The translations under genes were made by a program, and so were the position numbers. A model generated the notes under the pieces. That model was not told where the DNA came from. It searched no databases and saw only the letters and a program-made list of their open reading frames with translations. Below are positions 8,568 to 17,935 of a stretch of DNA of 64,000 nt, in pieces. Each line of letters starts with the position of its first letter. The stretch's first letter is position 1. The DNA comes from Stanieria sp964562685 (lineage in GTDB: Bacteria; Cyanobacteriota; Cyanobacteriia; Cyanobacteriales; Xenococcaceae), in contig CAZLUP010000003.1 in assembly GCA_964562685.1 (NCBI GenBank), positions 92,690-156,689 on the forward strand. The letters run 5' to 3'.

Positions 8568-9201
8568 AGTTACTTGCTTAATAATCGGATTCCCAAATTT
8601 TATCGAAAAATGACATTAATTCTCAGAACAGGCAAATTAAAGACTTTAGTTATTTGATTATTTTAACGCTTTTCAAAAGCGATCGCAATTCTACCCTGAT
8701 TAAGATTGCATTGAGACAAACTCTAGTCATAATAAGAAAAATTTAGTCTGGCAGATATTTAACCATAGCTTGTTTGCAGCTACAGAACCGCAATAATTAA
8801 AATTTTCTGCATAATTACAAAACTTAAATTTTTGTAACGAAATGCATAATAATTGATCGACTCAAAAATTCTTAATCTGTTTAATTGCAACAATTAATCC
8901 TTTCTTATCAGTCTGAAAAATTAGAAACTTAATTGTCTTGTAAATTCTTCCGATTTTTTATAAATTTTGGTTTTGACCAACAGCACGTCCACAAACTTTT
9001 AGCTCTACTGGAAGAAAATCACAAAAAGCACGACTCTTTTCAATATTTATCTGTAAATTGCAAAATTTCAATTAAATTTGCGTCTAGCTAAAAAATTTTG
9101 GTTTGTAGCATCTCTAACTTCTGAAAGATGTTAAATAATCCAGGTCTATGTAAGCTTCATAAATAAACAAGATAGTCAAATAAAAATTAGGAAGAAAAGT
9201 A
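8568..9201. other. 634-bp gap between divergent genes with an inverted repeat
   Basis: No convincing gene. The region is AT-rich and includes one HIP1 octamer near 8680. TTACAAAA (8815-8822) and TTTTGTAA (8830-8837) form a perfect 8-bp inverted repeat with a 7-bp spacer. It is framed by GCATAAT direct repeats at 8809-8815 and 8844-8850. It could be an operator for either flanking gene. A Shine-Dalgarno (AGGAAG) precedes ATG 9202. Confidence 0.35.
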
Positions 9202-9759
9202 ATGCCAGATGAAATTTTAAATAAAAACCTTCCAGAAATTGATCCTACAGAAGTTGAAGATTCCAGAGTTCTTATTGCTGATGAGCATCGCTCATTTCTA
9301 GAAAAAGTCATGGTTCAAGGCGGATTTGCAGATCCTTATGATGCCAGAGACTTTACCGAAGTTGTTTTTCGGGTTATGCGCGATTTAATGACTACAGAAG
9401 CTGCGGATCGGGTAGGAGACGAATTACATGAAGAAGCTATGCCAACTGAAGAAAAAGCACTTCAAATGGAAGTAACAGAGCTTTGGAAAGACACTAATCC
9501 CATTGTAGGTTTTTTAAGTCGGGTACGTCCACCGTGGCAAGGTCCTAGTATTTTTAAAATTGATTCTGACCGTTTCTTTTTCCGAGTTGCTAATGAAGGT
9601 GGATTGGAAAGAACTTCTCAAAACAAAGATGAGCAGAGAAAGCAAGCAGTTAAAGCCGTGTTTTCTGCTACCAAAGATAAATTATCCGAAAAACGAATTC
9701 AAGAGATTGCCAGTTGGCTTCCTGAAGGTGGAGTAAGAGAACTTTGGCAAGAAGCGTAA
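9202..9759 (+). CDS. DUF2267 domain protein
   Basis: 185 residues. The DUF2267 helical fold is recognisable in FLEKVMVQGGFADPYDARDF followed by VVFRVMRDLMTTEAADRVGDEL and, at the end, IQEIASWLPEGGVRELW. Soluble and acidic, with no signal peptide. The family is widespread in cyanobacteria and proteobacteria and has no settled biochemical role. The gene is alone, has an AGGAAG site before its ATG and is closed by a clear terminator at 9807-9840, so it is a single-gene transcript. Confidence 0.85.
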   Translation: MPDEILNKNLPEIDPTEVEDSRVLIADEHRSFLEKVMVQGGFADPYDARDFTEVVFRVMRDLMTTEAADRVGDELHEEAMPTEEKALQMEVTELWKDTNPIVGFLSRVRPPWQGPSIFKIDSDRFFFRVANEGGLERTSQNKDEQRKQAVKAVFSATKDKLSEKRIQEIASWLPEGGVRELWQEA

Positions 9760-9806
9760 TTAAAAATACTAGGTAAAGCAAATCAATAAATAAGCTAAAA
9801 ATTTGA

Positions 9807-9840
9807 GCGTATCTTAAATAAGAGATACGCTTTTGGTTTT
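9807..9840 (+). terminator. Rho-independent terminator of the DUF2267 gene
   Basis: Perfect 8-bp stem GCGTATCT (9807-9814) with AGATACGC (9823-9830), an 8-base loop, then TTTTGGTTTT. Confidence 0.85.
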
Positions 9841-9873
9841 TAGAGTAAGTAGGCTTAATGAATTCAAAGAATT

Positions 9874-10476
9874 TTATTCCTTATTTTTTCTTGTTAATGC
9901 CCGATCAATTTGAGCAAAAAGATTTTCTAAAGTAGAGTTATTATCTAAAACTACATCAGCTTGAGCAATTTTTGCTGCTAAAGGTAATTGACTATCAATT
10001 CGATTAATTACTTGGGACGTTGTCAGACCATTACGTTGTTGTAATCTTTGAATTTGTCGAGAGCGATCGCAACTAACTACCCAAATTTCTGTCACTAAAT
10101 GAGTTAAATTTGCCTCAAACAATAAAGGAATAACAAAAACAACTATATCTGCATCTAGTTGAGCTAATTCTTCACTAAAACGAGAACGAACATAAGGATG
10201 AATTTTGCTTTCTAACCAGCGTTTTTCTTCAGCATTGTTAAAAATAATTTCTCCTAAAGCCTGACGATTAAGCTCTTGATTAGGAAGTTTAACGCGATCG
10301 CCATATCGCTGAAAAATTTCTCTTACAATAGACGAACCTGGTTGGACTACCTCTCTAGCAAAGATATCTGCATCTAATACAGGTAGTTGATAATGACTAG
10401 CTAAATAATTGGATACAGTCGTTTTTCCCGTACCAATTCCACCTGTTAAACCAATAATTTTTCTGTAGTTATTCAT
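9874..10476 (-). CDS. coaE: Dephospho-CoA kinase
   Basis: About 200 residues. Phosphorylates the 3'-hydroxyl of dephospho-CoA, the last step of coenzyme A synthesis. The P-loop GLTGGIGTGKTT is at the N-terminus, DADIFAREVVQPGS follows as the substrate-binding block, and IPLLFEANL and SRQIQRLQQRNGLT mark the lid and C-terminal parts. I chose ATG 10476 because it gives the usual family N-terminus (MNNYRKIIGLTGG); a TTG at 10497 would add seven residues. The start is only about 40 bp from a divergent zinc-ribbon gene, so the two promoters overlap. Confidence 0.94.
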   Translation of the reverse strand: MNNYRKIIGLTGGIGTGKTTVSNYLASHYQLPVLDADIFAREVVQPGSSIVREIFQRYGDRVKLPNQELNRQALGEIIFNNAEEKRWLESKIHPYVRSRFSEELAQLDADIVVFVIPLLFEANLTHLVTEIWVVSCDRSRQIQRLQQRNGLTTSQVINRIDSQLPLAAKIAQADVVLDNNSTLENLFAQIDRALTRKNKE

Positions 10477-10517
10477 TGATAATCTAGAAACAAGCAATCA
10501 TAGATAGAAAAATTACA

Positions 10518-10907
10518 ATGAGTTCGCTCAACTGTCCCAAGTGTAATGGAAGATTAAAATCAGTAGTATACGAAAAAATCGAAATTGATCGCTGTCAACA
10601 ATGTGGAGGAATTTGGTTTGATTCTCAAGAAGCGGAAACTCTTAGAAAGACCAAAGGTTCAGATAAAGTAGATCTGGGTCAAACAGAAATAAGCGATCGA
10701 TTTAATTTTACTGAAGAAGAAATTGATTGTCCTCGATGTCAACAACAAATGATCCGAATGTTAGACATAGATCGATACAATCTCTGGTACGAAAAATGCC
10801 TTAACTGTGGTGGTGTCTGGTTTGACGCGGGAGAATTTAAACAATTTAAACAAAATTTTAAAACCAAGACTTTTTTCAATGTCGCCAAGCGACTCTTCAA
10901 ACGTTAA
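10518..10907 (+). CDS. Tandem zinc-ribbon (zf-TFIIB type) protein
   Basis: 129 residues with two copies of the same zinc ribbon. The first is CPKCNGRLKSV...CQQCGGIWFD (about residues 6-37) and the second CPRCQQQMIRM...CLNCGGVWFD (about 74-107). Each supplies four Cys and ends with the characteristic GG-W-FD. The protein is soluble and has a basic C-terminus. The function of these bacterial proteins is unknown; metal binding is inferred from the Cys pairs. It is followed after 82 bp by a flavin reductase gene on the same strand. Confidence 0.85.
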   Translation: MSSLNCPKCNGRLKSVVYEKIEIDRCQQCGGIWFDSQEAETLRKTKGSDKVDLGQTEISDRFNFTEEEIDCPRCQQQMIRMLDIDRYNLWYEKCLNCGGVWFDAGEFKQFKQNFKTKTFFNVAKRLFKR

Positions 10908-10989
10908 TCTCTAACCCAAGAATGTCTCTAGGAAGTTCCGAACCTTGATAAACTAATTCGAGAACCGATTCAGATTAGGAGGAAAAATT

Positions 10990-11472
10990 ATGTTAGACGA
11001 ACAAGCAAAAAAAACGATGTTACGCAAAATTCCCCACGGTCTTTATATTTGTGGTGTCAAAGAAGGGGAAGAAATGAATGGTTTTACTGTCAGTTGGTTA
11101 ATGCAATCATCTTTTAATCCACCTTTAGTTGTCAATTGTGTTAAGAAAGGTACTACTTCCCACGAAATGATCAAAAACACGGGAGTATTTGCTCTTAGTT
11201 TTCTAGAAGAAGGACAACAAGATTTAGCAGCCAACTTTTTTAAACCTAAAACCAGGGTTGGTAATAAATTTGAAGATGTAGAATTTTATGAAGGTGCAGA
11301 AACTGGCTGTCCTATTATTAAAGATTCTCTTGGTTACATCGAATGCAAAGTGGTGGATACAGTTGAACAAGGAGATCATACCGTTTATGTTGCAGAAGTA
11401 ATTAGTTCTGGTATTCATCGTGAAGGTAAACAACTTCTGCTAGAAAGTACTGGTTGGCAGTACGGTGGTTAG
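10990..11472 (+). CDS. Flavin reductase-like (FMN-binding) protein
   Basis: 160 residues in the flavin-reductase/flavoredoxin split-barrel family. Visible blocks are IPHGLYICGVKEG, NGFTVSWLMQSSFNPPLV (FMN-binding loop) and FALSFLEEGQQDLAANF, then GCPIIKDSLGYIECKVVD. Such proteins bind FMN and reduce it or act as an oxidoreductase subunit; the electron donor is not readable here. The start is fixed by AGGAGG eight bases before ATG 10990. Next gene on the strand is a MIF-like protein, 94 bp away. Confidence 0.88.
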   Translation: MLDEQAKKTMLRKIPHGLYICGVKEGEEMNGFTVSWLMQSSFNPPLVVNCVKKGTTSHEMIKNTGVFALSFLEEGQQDLAANFFKPKTRVGNKFEDVEFYEGAETGCPIIKDSLGYIECKVVDTVEQGDHTVYVAEVISSGIHREGKQLLLESTGWQYGG

Positions 11473-11566
11473 TTGAATTTAAGTTACATTTTATTTTGCT
11501 ATTGAAAATATACAATACTACTCAACAACTCGTTTTGAAGTAAAAAGCTGAAGTCTATTAATAGTT

Positions 11567-11920
11567 ATGCCGTTAATTAAAGTTAAATCCTCTGTATCTG
11601 CACCAGATCGAACCACTATCGAAAGTTTACTTAAAAATTTATCGGCTAAATTAGCTAAACATTTGGGTAAACCAGAGTCTTATGTAATGACAGCTTTTGA
11701 GTCAGATATTCCCATGACTTTTGCTGGTACTTTCGATCCTGTCTGTTATGTAGAAATCAAAAGTATCGGTAAAATGACTTCTGCACAAACCAAGGCAATG
11801 AGTGAAGATTTTTGTCAGCAGATTAAAGATACTTTGGGCGTATCTGCTAATCGTATTTATATTGAATTTGCTGATGCACAAGGATATCTTTGGGGTTGGA
11901 ACAATTCTACTTTCGGTTAA
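11567..11920 (+). CDS. MIF/tautomerase-superfamily protein
   Basis: 117 residues, the usual length for macrophage migration inhibitory factor homologues. It has Pro2 (MPLIKV), which after Met removal is the catalytic base of the tautomerase superfamily. The motif LGKPESYVMTAFE and the C-terminal RIYIEFADAQGYLWGWNNSTFG are characteristic of MIF. The bacterial substrate is unknown. Downstream, a stem AAAGCCGA/TCGGCTTT with a 26-base gap holding a small inner hairpin (11941-11982) may be its terminator. Confidence 0.88.
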   Translation: MPLIKVKSSVSAPDRTTIESLLKNLSAKLAKHLGKPESYVMTAFESDIPMTFAGTFDPVCYVEIKSIGKMTSAQTKAMSEDFCQQIKDTLGVSANRIYIEFADAQGYLWGWNNSTFG

Positions 11921-12151
11921 GATAATTTATTTCACTAACTAAAGCCGATTTACTGTTTCTTCATAATTGAAGTTTCGGCTTTATTATTTCCACACAAAAG
12001 ACCAGTATAAAAATTAGTACTTATGACGAGGTAAAAATTTTAAAAATAGAAGATAATATTAAATAAGAAGATAATAAATCACTTTAAATACAACCTATAA
12101 ATACAAAATTTAGCAACAGTTTAATCTTTGAAGTTTTGCTTACACCATTCG

Positions 12152-12182
12152 AGTCCAACAACCAAATGTTGGGCTTTTTTTT
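12152..12182 (+). terminator. Strong rho-independent terminator with no adjacent upstream gene
   Basis: AGTCCAACA (12152-12160) pairs with TGTTGGGCT (12167-12175) over nine positions with one G-T pair, then eight T. It points along the plus strand. The nearest plus-strand gene ends 230 bp earlier at 11920, so it either closes a long 3' UTR or ends a small RNA between about 11985 and 12180. Confidence 0.7.
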
Positions 12183-12210
12183 GCCTGTAACTAGCTAATT
12201 AACTAAAAAC

Positions 12211-12975
12211 TTAACTTGTTGCTATTGTCCAAATCGATATTATAAAAGGACTGTTTTTTTGATTAAAATCTGAATAAAGATAATCTCCGTAAAGATTCAG
12301 TAAACGAAAACCTTGTGATTGAAATAGTTCTTGAAATTTTTCTGGTTGGTGCAGATAAAATTGAATGTCTATAAAGCTTTTTTGGTACATGATTCCTTTA
12401 GAGTCATAAACTTCCAAAAATTGGGTTCCTCTTACCAGGTAATCATCTTGATTTTTACTTTCGATACTCCAGAGGAACAAAGTTCCTTCTTGATTCGGTA
12501 GAGAGTGTTTTCCTCGGAGAGTTAATTGTCCGTTTACTGATTTAATTCTAAGGAAAGGATTGTGCAAAGTGCAGATAAAACGACCTGTTTTAGTCAAACA
12601 ATTCCGAATACCCTGTAAGGCTTTGCATTGTTCTTCTAAACTCAAAATTTCTGCAAAAGAGTTAAACGGAATGATGATTAGATCAAACTGTTCTTGTAGA
12701 GAAAGATTGCACATATCCATCTCATAAACCTGTGCTGAGAGTCCTTTCTCTGTTATTTTTTGACGCAAAATGGCTAGCATTTCAGGAGAATTATCAACGC
12801 AAGTTAAGAAAACTCCTGCTTCAATTAATGGAATTGACAAGCGACCCGTTCCTGAAGTTAGTTCTAAAACTTTGGTACAATTTTTTGTTTCATTCAAGAA
12901 GAAAGATATATCAATGTCAGTTTTTACATAAGTATCATACCAATGAGCTACTTGAGCATAGTCCATTGCTGGCAT
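12211..12975 (-). CDS. Class I SAM-dependent methyltransferase
   Basis: About 254 residues. Motif I is VLELTSGTGRLSIPL, followed by VDNSPEML (acidic residue contacting the ribose) and later FDLIIIPFNSF (motif II/III region), all in the Methyltransf_25 type fold. The C-terminal sheet ends with GFRLLNLYGDY, often seen in small-molecule methyltransferases. The substrate is unknown. I prefer ATG 12975 because AAGGAG sits eight bases upstream; a GTG nine bases earlier is too close to that site. The gene is divergent from clpB across 270 bp. Confidence 0.85.
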   Translation of the reverse strand: MPAMDYAQVAHWYDTYVKTDIDISFFLNETKNCTKVLELTSGTGRLSIPLIEAGVFLTCVDNSPEMLAILRQKITEKGLSAQVYEMDMCNLSLQEQFDLIIIPFNSFAEILSLEEQCKALQGIRNCLTKTGRFICTLHNPFLRIKSVNGQLTLRGKHSLPNQEGTLFLWSIESKNQDDYLVRGTQFLEVYDSKGIMYQKSFIDIQFYLHQPEKFQELFQSQGFRLLNLYGDYLYSDFNQKNSPFIISIWTIATS

Positions 12976-13244
12976 AATATACACTCCTTACTGCGAGCGA
13001 TCGCAAAATGTTTCACTACACCAGATTGAATTACCTTAAATTAATTTTATCAACCAACAATTAACTTATCTCAGTAGAGAAAATTTCGGAAAAATTATCA
13101 AAGCTTTAAATATATTTGTTATAAGTTAAAAAAAAGATAAATTAACTTATTTTGCTAGGTTCAACTACCTCTTCGGATGCGTCTAGCTTGCTATACTAAG
13201 CACTAAAACCACAGATAATAAAGGGTCTTTATCATAAATTAAGA

Positions 13245-15902
13245 ATGCAGCCTACCGATTCTAGTAAATTTACCGAACAAGCTTGGGATGCGATCGTCAA
13301 ATCACAAGAATTTGCCAAATTATTTCAAAATCAAAATTTAGAAGTAGAACACGTAATTTTAGCTTTAGTCGAACAAGAAGGATTAGCTCAAACTATTTTT
13401 AGTAAAGCTAATATTGATGTTGCTCGTCTCAAACAACAGCTAGAAGTTTTTACCCATCGCCAACCTAAAACTGGTGCAACTCAACTATATCTCGGTCGTG
13501 CTTTAGATGAAATGTTAGACCGTGCTGAGTCTTGTCGTGCCAGTTGGCAAGATAAGTTTATTTCTGTCGAACACTTGTTGATGGGTTTTGCTGAGGATAA
13601 TCGGATTGGTAAGCGGACTCTACGGAATTTTAGCTTAGATCCTCAAGATTTAGAAAAAGTTATTAAATCGATTCGGGGGACTCAAAAAGTCACTCAACAA
13701 AATCAAGAAGAAAGATATCAGGCGTTAGAAAAATATGGTAGAGATTTAACTCAACAAGCTAAAAATGGGAAGCTAGATCCTGTTATTGGTAGAGATGAAG
13801 AGATACGTCGAGTAATTCAGGTGCTTTCGCGTCGTTCTAAGAATAATCCTGTTTTAATTGGTGAACCTGGAGTAGGGAAAACTGCGATCGCGGAAGGGTT
13901 GGCACAACGAATTGTTAATGGAGATGTACCTGAATCACTGAAAAATCGTCAGTTAATCTCTCTAGATATGGGCAGTTTGATTGCTGGGGCAAAATATCGT
14001 GGGGAATTTGAAGACAGGTTGCGTTCGGTATTAAAAGAGGTAACTCAATCAGAAGGACAAATTGTTTTATTTATCGATGAAGTCCATACCGTAGTTGGTG
14101 CAGGTTCTCGTGAAGGTTCGATGGATGCGGGAAATCTGCTGAAACCAATGTTAGCCAGAGGCGAATTACGTTGTATTGGGGCGACTACTTTAGATGAATA
14201 TCGTAAGCATATTGAAAAGGATCCAGCTTTAGAAAGACGCTTTCAACAGGTTTATGTCAAGCAACCGACGGTAGAAGATACGGTTTCTATCCTACGGGGA
14301 TTAAAAGAACGTTATGAAGTTCACCACGGAGTCAAAATTACCGACTCTGCCTTAGTTGCAGCAGCCACTCTTTCCCATCGTTATATTACCGATAGATTTT
14401 TACCAGATAAAGCGATCGATCTTGTAGACGAAGCAGCAGCAAAATTAAAAATGGAAATCACTTCTAAACCTGTAGAATTAGAAGCGATCGACCGTCGGTT
14501 GATGCAGTTACAGATGGAAAAACTTTCCTTAGAAGGAGAAAGTCAACGTTCTGGTATTTTAGTAGTTGACCGTGCTTCCAAAGAAAGATTAGAACGAATT
14601 CAAGAAGAAATTAAGGAACTCGAAAGCAAACAAAACGAACTTTCTTCTCAATGGCAATCGGAAAAACAACTTTTGGATGAAATTAACGCCCTTAAGGAAG
14701 AAGAAGAACAACTACGTTTACAAGTAGAACAGGCAGAAAGAGCTTACGATCTCAATAAGGCTGCTCAATTGAAATACGGTAAACTGGAAATCTTGCAACG
14801 AGATTTAGAAGTCAAAGAAACTAAACTGCTAGAAATTCAGTCCGAAGGCGCAGCTTTACTGAGAGAACAAGTAAGTGAATCAGATATTGCGGAAATTGTG
14901 GCGAATTGGACAGGAATACCTGTTAATCGTTTATTAGAGTCAGAAAAGCAAAAACTTTTACAACTAGAACAACATCTAGGACGAAGAGTAATCGGACAAA
15001 AAGAAGCTGTCGAAGCTGTAGCAGCAGCAATTCGGCGTGCTAGGGCAGGAATGAAAGACCCCAGTAGACCGATTGGTTCATTTTTGTTTATGGGTTCAAC
15101 AGGGGTAGGTAAAACTGAATTAGCTAGGGCGTTAGCTGCCTTTCTGTTTGATAGCGAAGATGCCATGGTGCGGATTGATATGTCCGAGTACATGGAAAAA
15201 CACGCTGTTTCTCGTTTGGTGGGTGCGCCTCCTGGATATGTTGGTTATGAAGAAGGAGGACAGTTATCAGAAGCGGTGCGCCGTCGTCCTTATTCGGTAG
15301 TTTTATTAGATGAAGTGGAAAAAGCCCACAAAGATGTTTTCAATATCCTGCTGCAAGTTCTGGATGATGGTAGGATTACTGACTCTCAGGGCAGAATAGT
15401 TGATTTCCGCAATACTATTATTGTCATGACTAGCAATATTGGTAGCGAATCTATTCTTAGTGGGATGGAACAAAAAACTGACTACTATACGATTGAAAAA
15501 CAAGTAACTCAGGCTTTAAGAAAACATTTTCGTCCAGAATTTCTCAACCGTATCGATGATTTAATCTTTTTTCATACTCTTGGGCGAGAACAATTACGTC
15601 ACATCGTTCGGATTCAAATTAAACGAATTCAAAACCTATTAGCTGAACAAAAAATTAGACTGGAATTATCAACTTCGGCTCAAGATTATATTGTCGATAT
15701 TGGTTACGATCCCGCTTATGGCGCGCGTCCATTAAAACGAGCAATTCAACGAGAATTAGAAAATCCGATCGCAACTAAAATTTTAGATAATACCTTTACT
15801 GAAGGGGATACAATTTTTGTTGATTGCACCGAGCATCATCTGACTTTTGACAAATCGGAACAACTTGTACCAATAGTCCCAGAAGTACTTAGTTCTAATT
15901 AA
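13245..15902 (+). CDS. clpB: ATP-dependent disaggregase ClpB
   Basis: 885 residues, slightly longer than typical ClpB (about 860-875). A Clp N-domain covers residues 5-145. Two AAA+ modules follow, with Walker A GEPGVGKT near 206 and GSTGVGKT near 615, Walker B VLFIDEVH and VLLDEVEKAH, and the long coiled-coil middle domain (about 410-530) between them, which separates ClpB from ClpC. With DnaK it rescues aggregated protein after heat stress. A -10 like TATACT (13192-13197) lies 48 bp upstream of the ATG without a clear -35; no CIRCE element was seen. Convergent with an ABC ATPase gene, 27 bp apart. Which cyanobacterial paralogue (ClpB1 or ClpB2) it is cannot be told without alignment. Confidence 0.96.
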   Translation: MQPTDSSKFTEQAWDAIVKSQEFAKLFQNQNLEVEHVILALVEQEGLAQTIFSKANIDVARLKQQLEVFTHRQPKTGATQLYLGRALDEMLDRAESCRASWQDKFISVEHLLMGFAEDNRIGKRTLRNFSLDPQDLEKVIKSIRGTQKVTQQNQEERYQALEKYGRDLTQQAKNGKLDPVIGRDEEIRRVIQVLSRRSKNNPVLIGEPGVGKTAIAEGLAQRIVNGDVPESLKNRQLISLDMGSLIAGAKYRGEFEDRLRSVLKEVTQSEGQIVLFIDEVHTVVGAGSREGSMDAGNLLKPMLARGELRCIGATTLDEYRKHIEKDPALERRFQQVYVKQPTVEDTVSILRGLKERYEVHHGVKITDSALVAAATLSHRYITDRFLPDKAIDLVDEAAAKLKMEITSKPVELEAIDRRLMQLQMEKLSLEGESQRSGILVVDRASKERLERIQEEIKELESKQNELSSQWQSEKQLLDEINALKEEEEQLRLQVEQAERAYDLNKAAQLKYGKLEILQRDLEVKETKLLEIQSEGAALLREQVSESDIAEIVANWTGIPVNRLLESEKQKLLQLEQHLGRRVIGQKEAVEAVAAAIRRARAGMKDPSRPIGSFLFMGSTGVGKTELARALAAFLFDSEDAMVRIDMSEYMEKHAVSRLVGAPPGYVGYEEGGQLSEAVRRRPYSVVLLDEVEKAHKDVFNILLQVLDDGRITDSQGRIVDFRNTIIVMTSNIGSESILSGMEQKTDYYTIEKQVTQALRKHFRPEFLNRIDDLIFFHTLGREQLRHIVRIQIKRIQNLLAEQKIRLELSTSAQDYIVDIGYDPAYGARPLKRAIQRELENPIATKILDNTFTEGDTIFVDCTEHHLTFDKSEQLVPIVPEVLSSN

Positions 15903-15929
15903 GGTGATACCCTGATTAAAATTAGTTGG

Positions 15930-17003
15930 TCACTGGTCACTGAAAACGCGATCGCCTGTGACTAAATCGAACCAGTGTAGATGAGTAGTTGGTAAGTTTA
16001 AAAATACTGTATCTCCCTCCCACTTAAGATCAATTGGTAATAAAATTCTGAGGATTTGATTAGAATTGGCTACTTTGACACTAATCAGATTTTCTTTGCC
16101 CAATTGTTCGACTAGATAAATTTCTCCTGTAACAGTTGTGTCTGTTGCAAACTGGGCTAACTCAACATCTTCTGGACGAATTCCCAACATGATTTGAGGA
16201 GGAATAGTAGCTAGAGGTGGAAGTGGTAAATTAGTATCACCCAAAATAGCAGCATTGCCTTGACATTTGAGAGTTAGTAAATTCATTTGGGGACTGCCGA
16301 CAAAACCAGCTACAAATTGATTAGCAGGATGGGTATAAATTTTACTTGGTGGATCGAGTTGTTGGACTAACCCATCGTATAAAACTGCTACTTTGGTGGA
16401 GAGGGTCATTGCTTCGGTTTGGTCGTGGGTAACATATACTACGGGTTTATTTTGTTCTTTAAATAATTGTTTTAATTGCGCCCTTACTTGTTCGCGCAGT
16501 AGTGCATCCAAATTACTCAAAGGTTCATCTAATAAAAACACTTCAGGGTTACGAACTAATGCCCTCGCTAAAGCTACTCTTTGGCGTTGTCCCCCAGACA
16601 TTTGACCGGGTTTGCGATCGAGGAGATGAGTTAATTCTAACTTTTGGGCAGCTTCAGCAATTCTTAGTTGAATTTCTTCTGAAGGCATTTTTCGTAATTT
16701 GAGGGCGGTGCCAATATTTTCTGCTGCACTCATGTGAGGATAAAGAGCATAGCTTTGAAATACCATCGCCATATTGCGGTCGCCTGGAAGAATTTTGTTA
16801 AGGTTTTTCTCTCCCAGAAGGATGTTTCCTTGAGTTGGTTGTTCTAAACCTGCAATTAAGCGGAGTAAAGTAGATTTACCACAACCAGAAGGACCTAATA
16901 AGGTTAAAAATTCACCATTTTCTACTTCTAGAGAAATATCTTTAACGGGAATTACCTTGGAACTATATCTTTTTTGGAGATTTTGTAGTTCTAATTTAGC
17001 CAT
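15930..17003 (-). CDS. ABC transporter ATPase, MalK/UgpC family (sugar type)
   Basis: 357 residues. The nucleotide-binding domain has Walker A GPSGCGKST, Q-loop VFQSYALYPHM, signature SGGQRQRVA and Walker B VFLLDEPLSNLD, with H-loop VTHD. A C-terminal OB-fold regulatory domain (about residues 235-357, with GIRPEDVEL) assigns it to the MalK/UgpC/GgtA group, which energises uptake of sugars, glycerol phosphate or glucosylglycerol. No permease or binding-protein gene is adjacent, so it may serve several importers, as a shared ATPase does in other bacteria. ATG at 17003; the gene is convergent with clpB. Confidence 0.93.
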   Translation of the reverse strand: MAKLELQNLQKRYSSKVIPVKDISLEVENGEFLTLLGPSGCGKSTLLRLIAGLEQPTQGNILLGEKNLNKILPGDRNMAMVFQSYALYPHMSAAENIGTALKLRKMPSEEIQLRIAEAAQKLELTHLLDRKPGQMSGGQRQRVALARALVRNPEVFLLDEPLSNLDALLREQVRAQLKQLFKEQNKPVVYVTHDQTEAMTLSTKVAVLYDGLVQQLDPPSKIYTHPANQFVAGFVGSPQMNLLTLKCQGNAAILGDTNLPLPPLATIPPQIMLGIRPEDVELAQFATDTTVTGEIYLVEQLGKENLISVKVANSNQILRILLPIDLKWEGDTVFLNLPTTHLHWFDLVTGDRVFSDQ

Positions 17004-17305
17004 TATTGATTTGAATTAAACGTTTAACAACTTAAATCGGCAATTTAACTAAAAGTTTTAATTATTCTTATGGCAGATAGTATCAAGATATGGGCTTTTT
17101 TGGACAATTTTGTCGAACGCTTTTACTATTTGCCCGATGGAAGGATTTATGAGGATTTTGTGGTTTCAATTGCCCAAAAATAATTTTGAAGAAAAAATTA
17201 AAAAAAGCTAAACTATGAAAGAATCGAAAGCAAAAATTCAACTTAAACAGTTAAATTTTGAATTGCAATTCAATTGAAACGAGCCTGTCAGCAGGAGTTT
17301 GGAAG

Positions 17306-17599
17306 ATGACTGCTTCACCAACGGTAATTAAAGAAAAGGAAAGTAAAGTTGTTAGCAAGCCTTATCCAAACTACAAGGTAATTGTGCTTAATGATGACTT
17401 TAATACATTTCAACACGTTGCTGAATGTTTAATGACTTATATTCCTGGTATGACTAGCGATCGCGCTTGGGATTTAACCAATCAAATTCATTTTGAAGGA
17501 CAAGCGATCGTTTGGGTGGGTCCCCAAGAACAAGCTGAATTATATCATCAACAATTAAAACGGGCTGGTTTAACAATGGCACCTCTGGAGGAAGCTTAA
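17306..17599 (+). CDS. clpS: Clp protease adaptor ClpS
   Basis: 97 residues from ATG 17306, which is preceded by AGGAG at eight bases; an in-frame ATG at 17258 has no such site and would add 16 unusual residues. The core is YKVIVLNDDFNTFQHV (N-degron pocket, Asp pair) followed by CLMTYIPGMTSDRAWDLTNQIHFEGQAIVW. ClpS hands proteins with N-end-rule residues to ClpAP or ClpCP. The position of the Met/Thr pair suggests a ClpS1-like cyanobacterial form, but this needs alignment. The stop is four bases before the next gene, so the two form one operon. Confidence 0.93.
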   Translation: MTASPTVIKEKESKVVSKPYPNYKVIVLNDDFNTFQHVAECLMTYIPGMTSDRAWDLTNQIHFEGQAIVWVGPQEQAELYHQQLKRAGLTMAPLEEA

Positions 17600-17603
17600 A
17601 TTT

Positions 17604-17891
17604 ATGAATAGTTCTTCTGAGGGTAGGTTAGTCTGGAATCATTCTACTCATTTACAAGGATTAATTCCGATTTTAGAAAAATTGACTACTTGTGAAGGAA
17701 TTAAAACGATTACCCCAGGAGAACTTAGTTCTGTTCGAGGTCATTGTCCTAAATTAAAGTTAAGAGTTTCTGTTCCAATTCGCGGTGGATATAAATTAAT
17801 TGCCCGCTACGGAAAAACTGTCCAAGAAGTATTTATTATTACTAATATATCTAAAACTGAATTAGAAAATTTCATTAGTAAGTTTTTGTAG
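17604..17891 (+). CDS. DUF2103 (predicted metal-binding) protein
   Basis: 95 residues. The conserved blocks are LVWNHSTHLQGLIPIL, GIKTITPGELS, RGHCPKLKLRVSVP and GGYKLIARYGKTVQEVFIIT. His and Cys residues (HSTH, GHC) justify the family's label as metal-binding, which is not proven. Soluble, no signal. It is translationally close to clpS (four bases between stop and ATG), a pairing that suggests a shared role in protein turnover. Confidence 0.85.
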   Translation: MNSSSEGRLVWNHSTHLQGLIPILEKLTTCEGIKTITPGELSSVRGHCPKLKLRVSVPIRGGYKLIARYGKTVQEVFIITNISKTELENFISKFL

Positions 17892-17935
17892 TCGATCTAA
17901 ATTAAAGTGTTTCGTTAAGAATTAAAAAATGTGTC

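Noticed and set aside
14837..15193. 118-residue frame antisense to clpB
   Set aside because: Antisense to the conserved second AAA+ domain of ClpB; open only because of codon bias.
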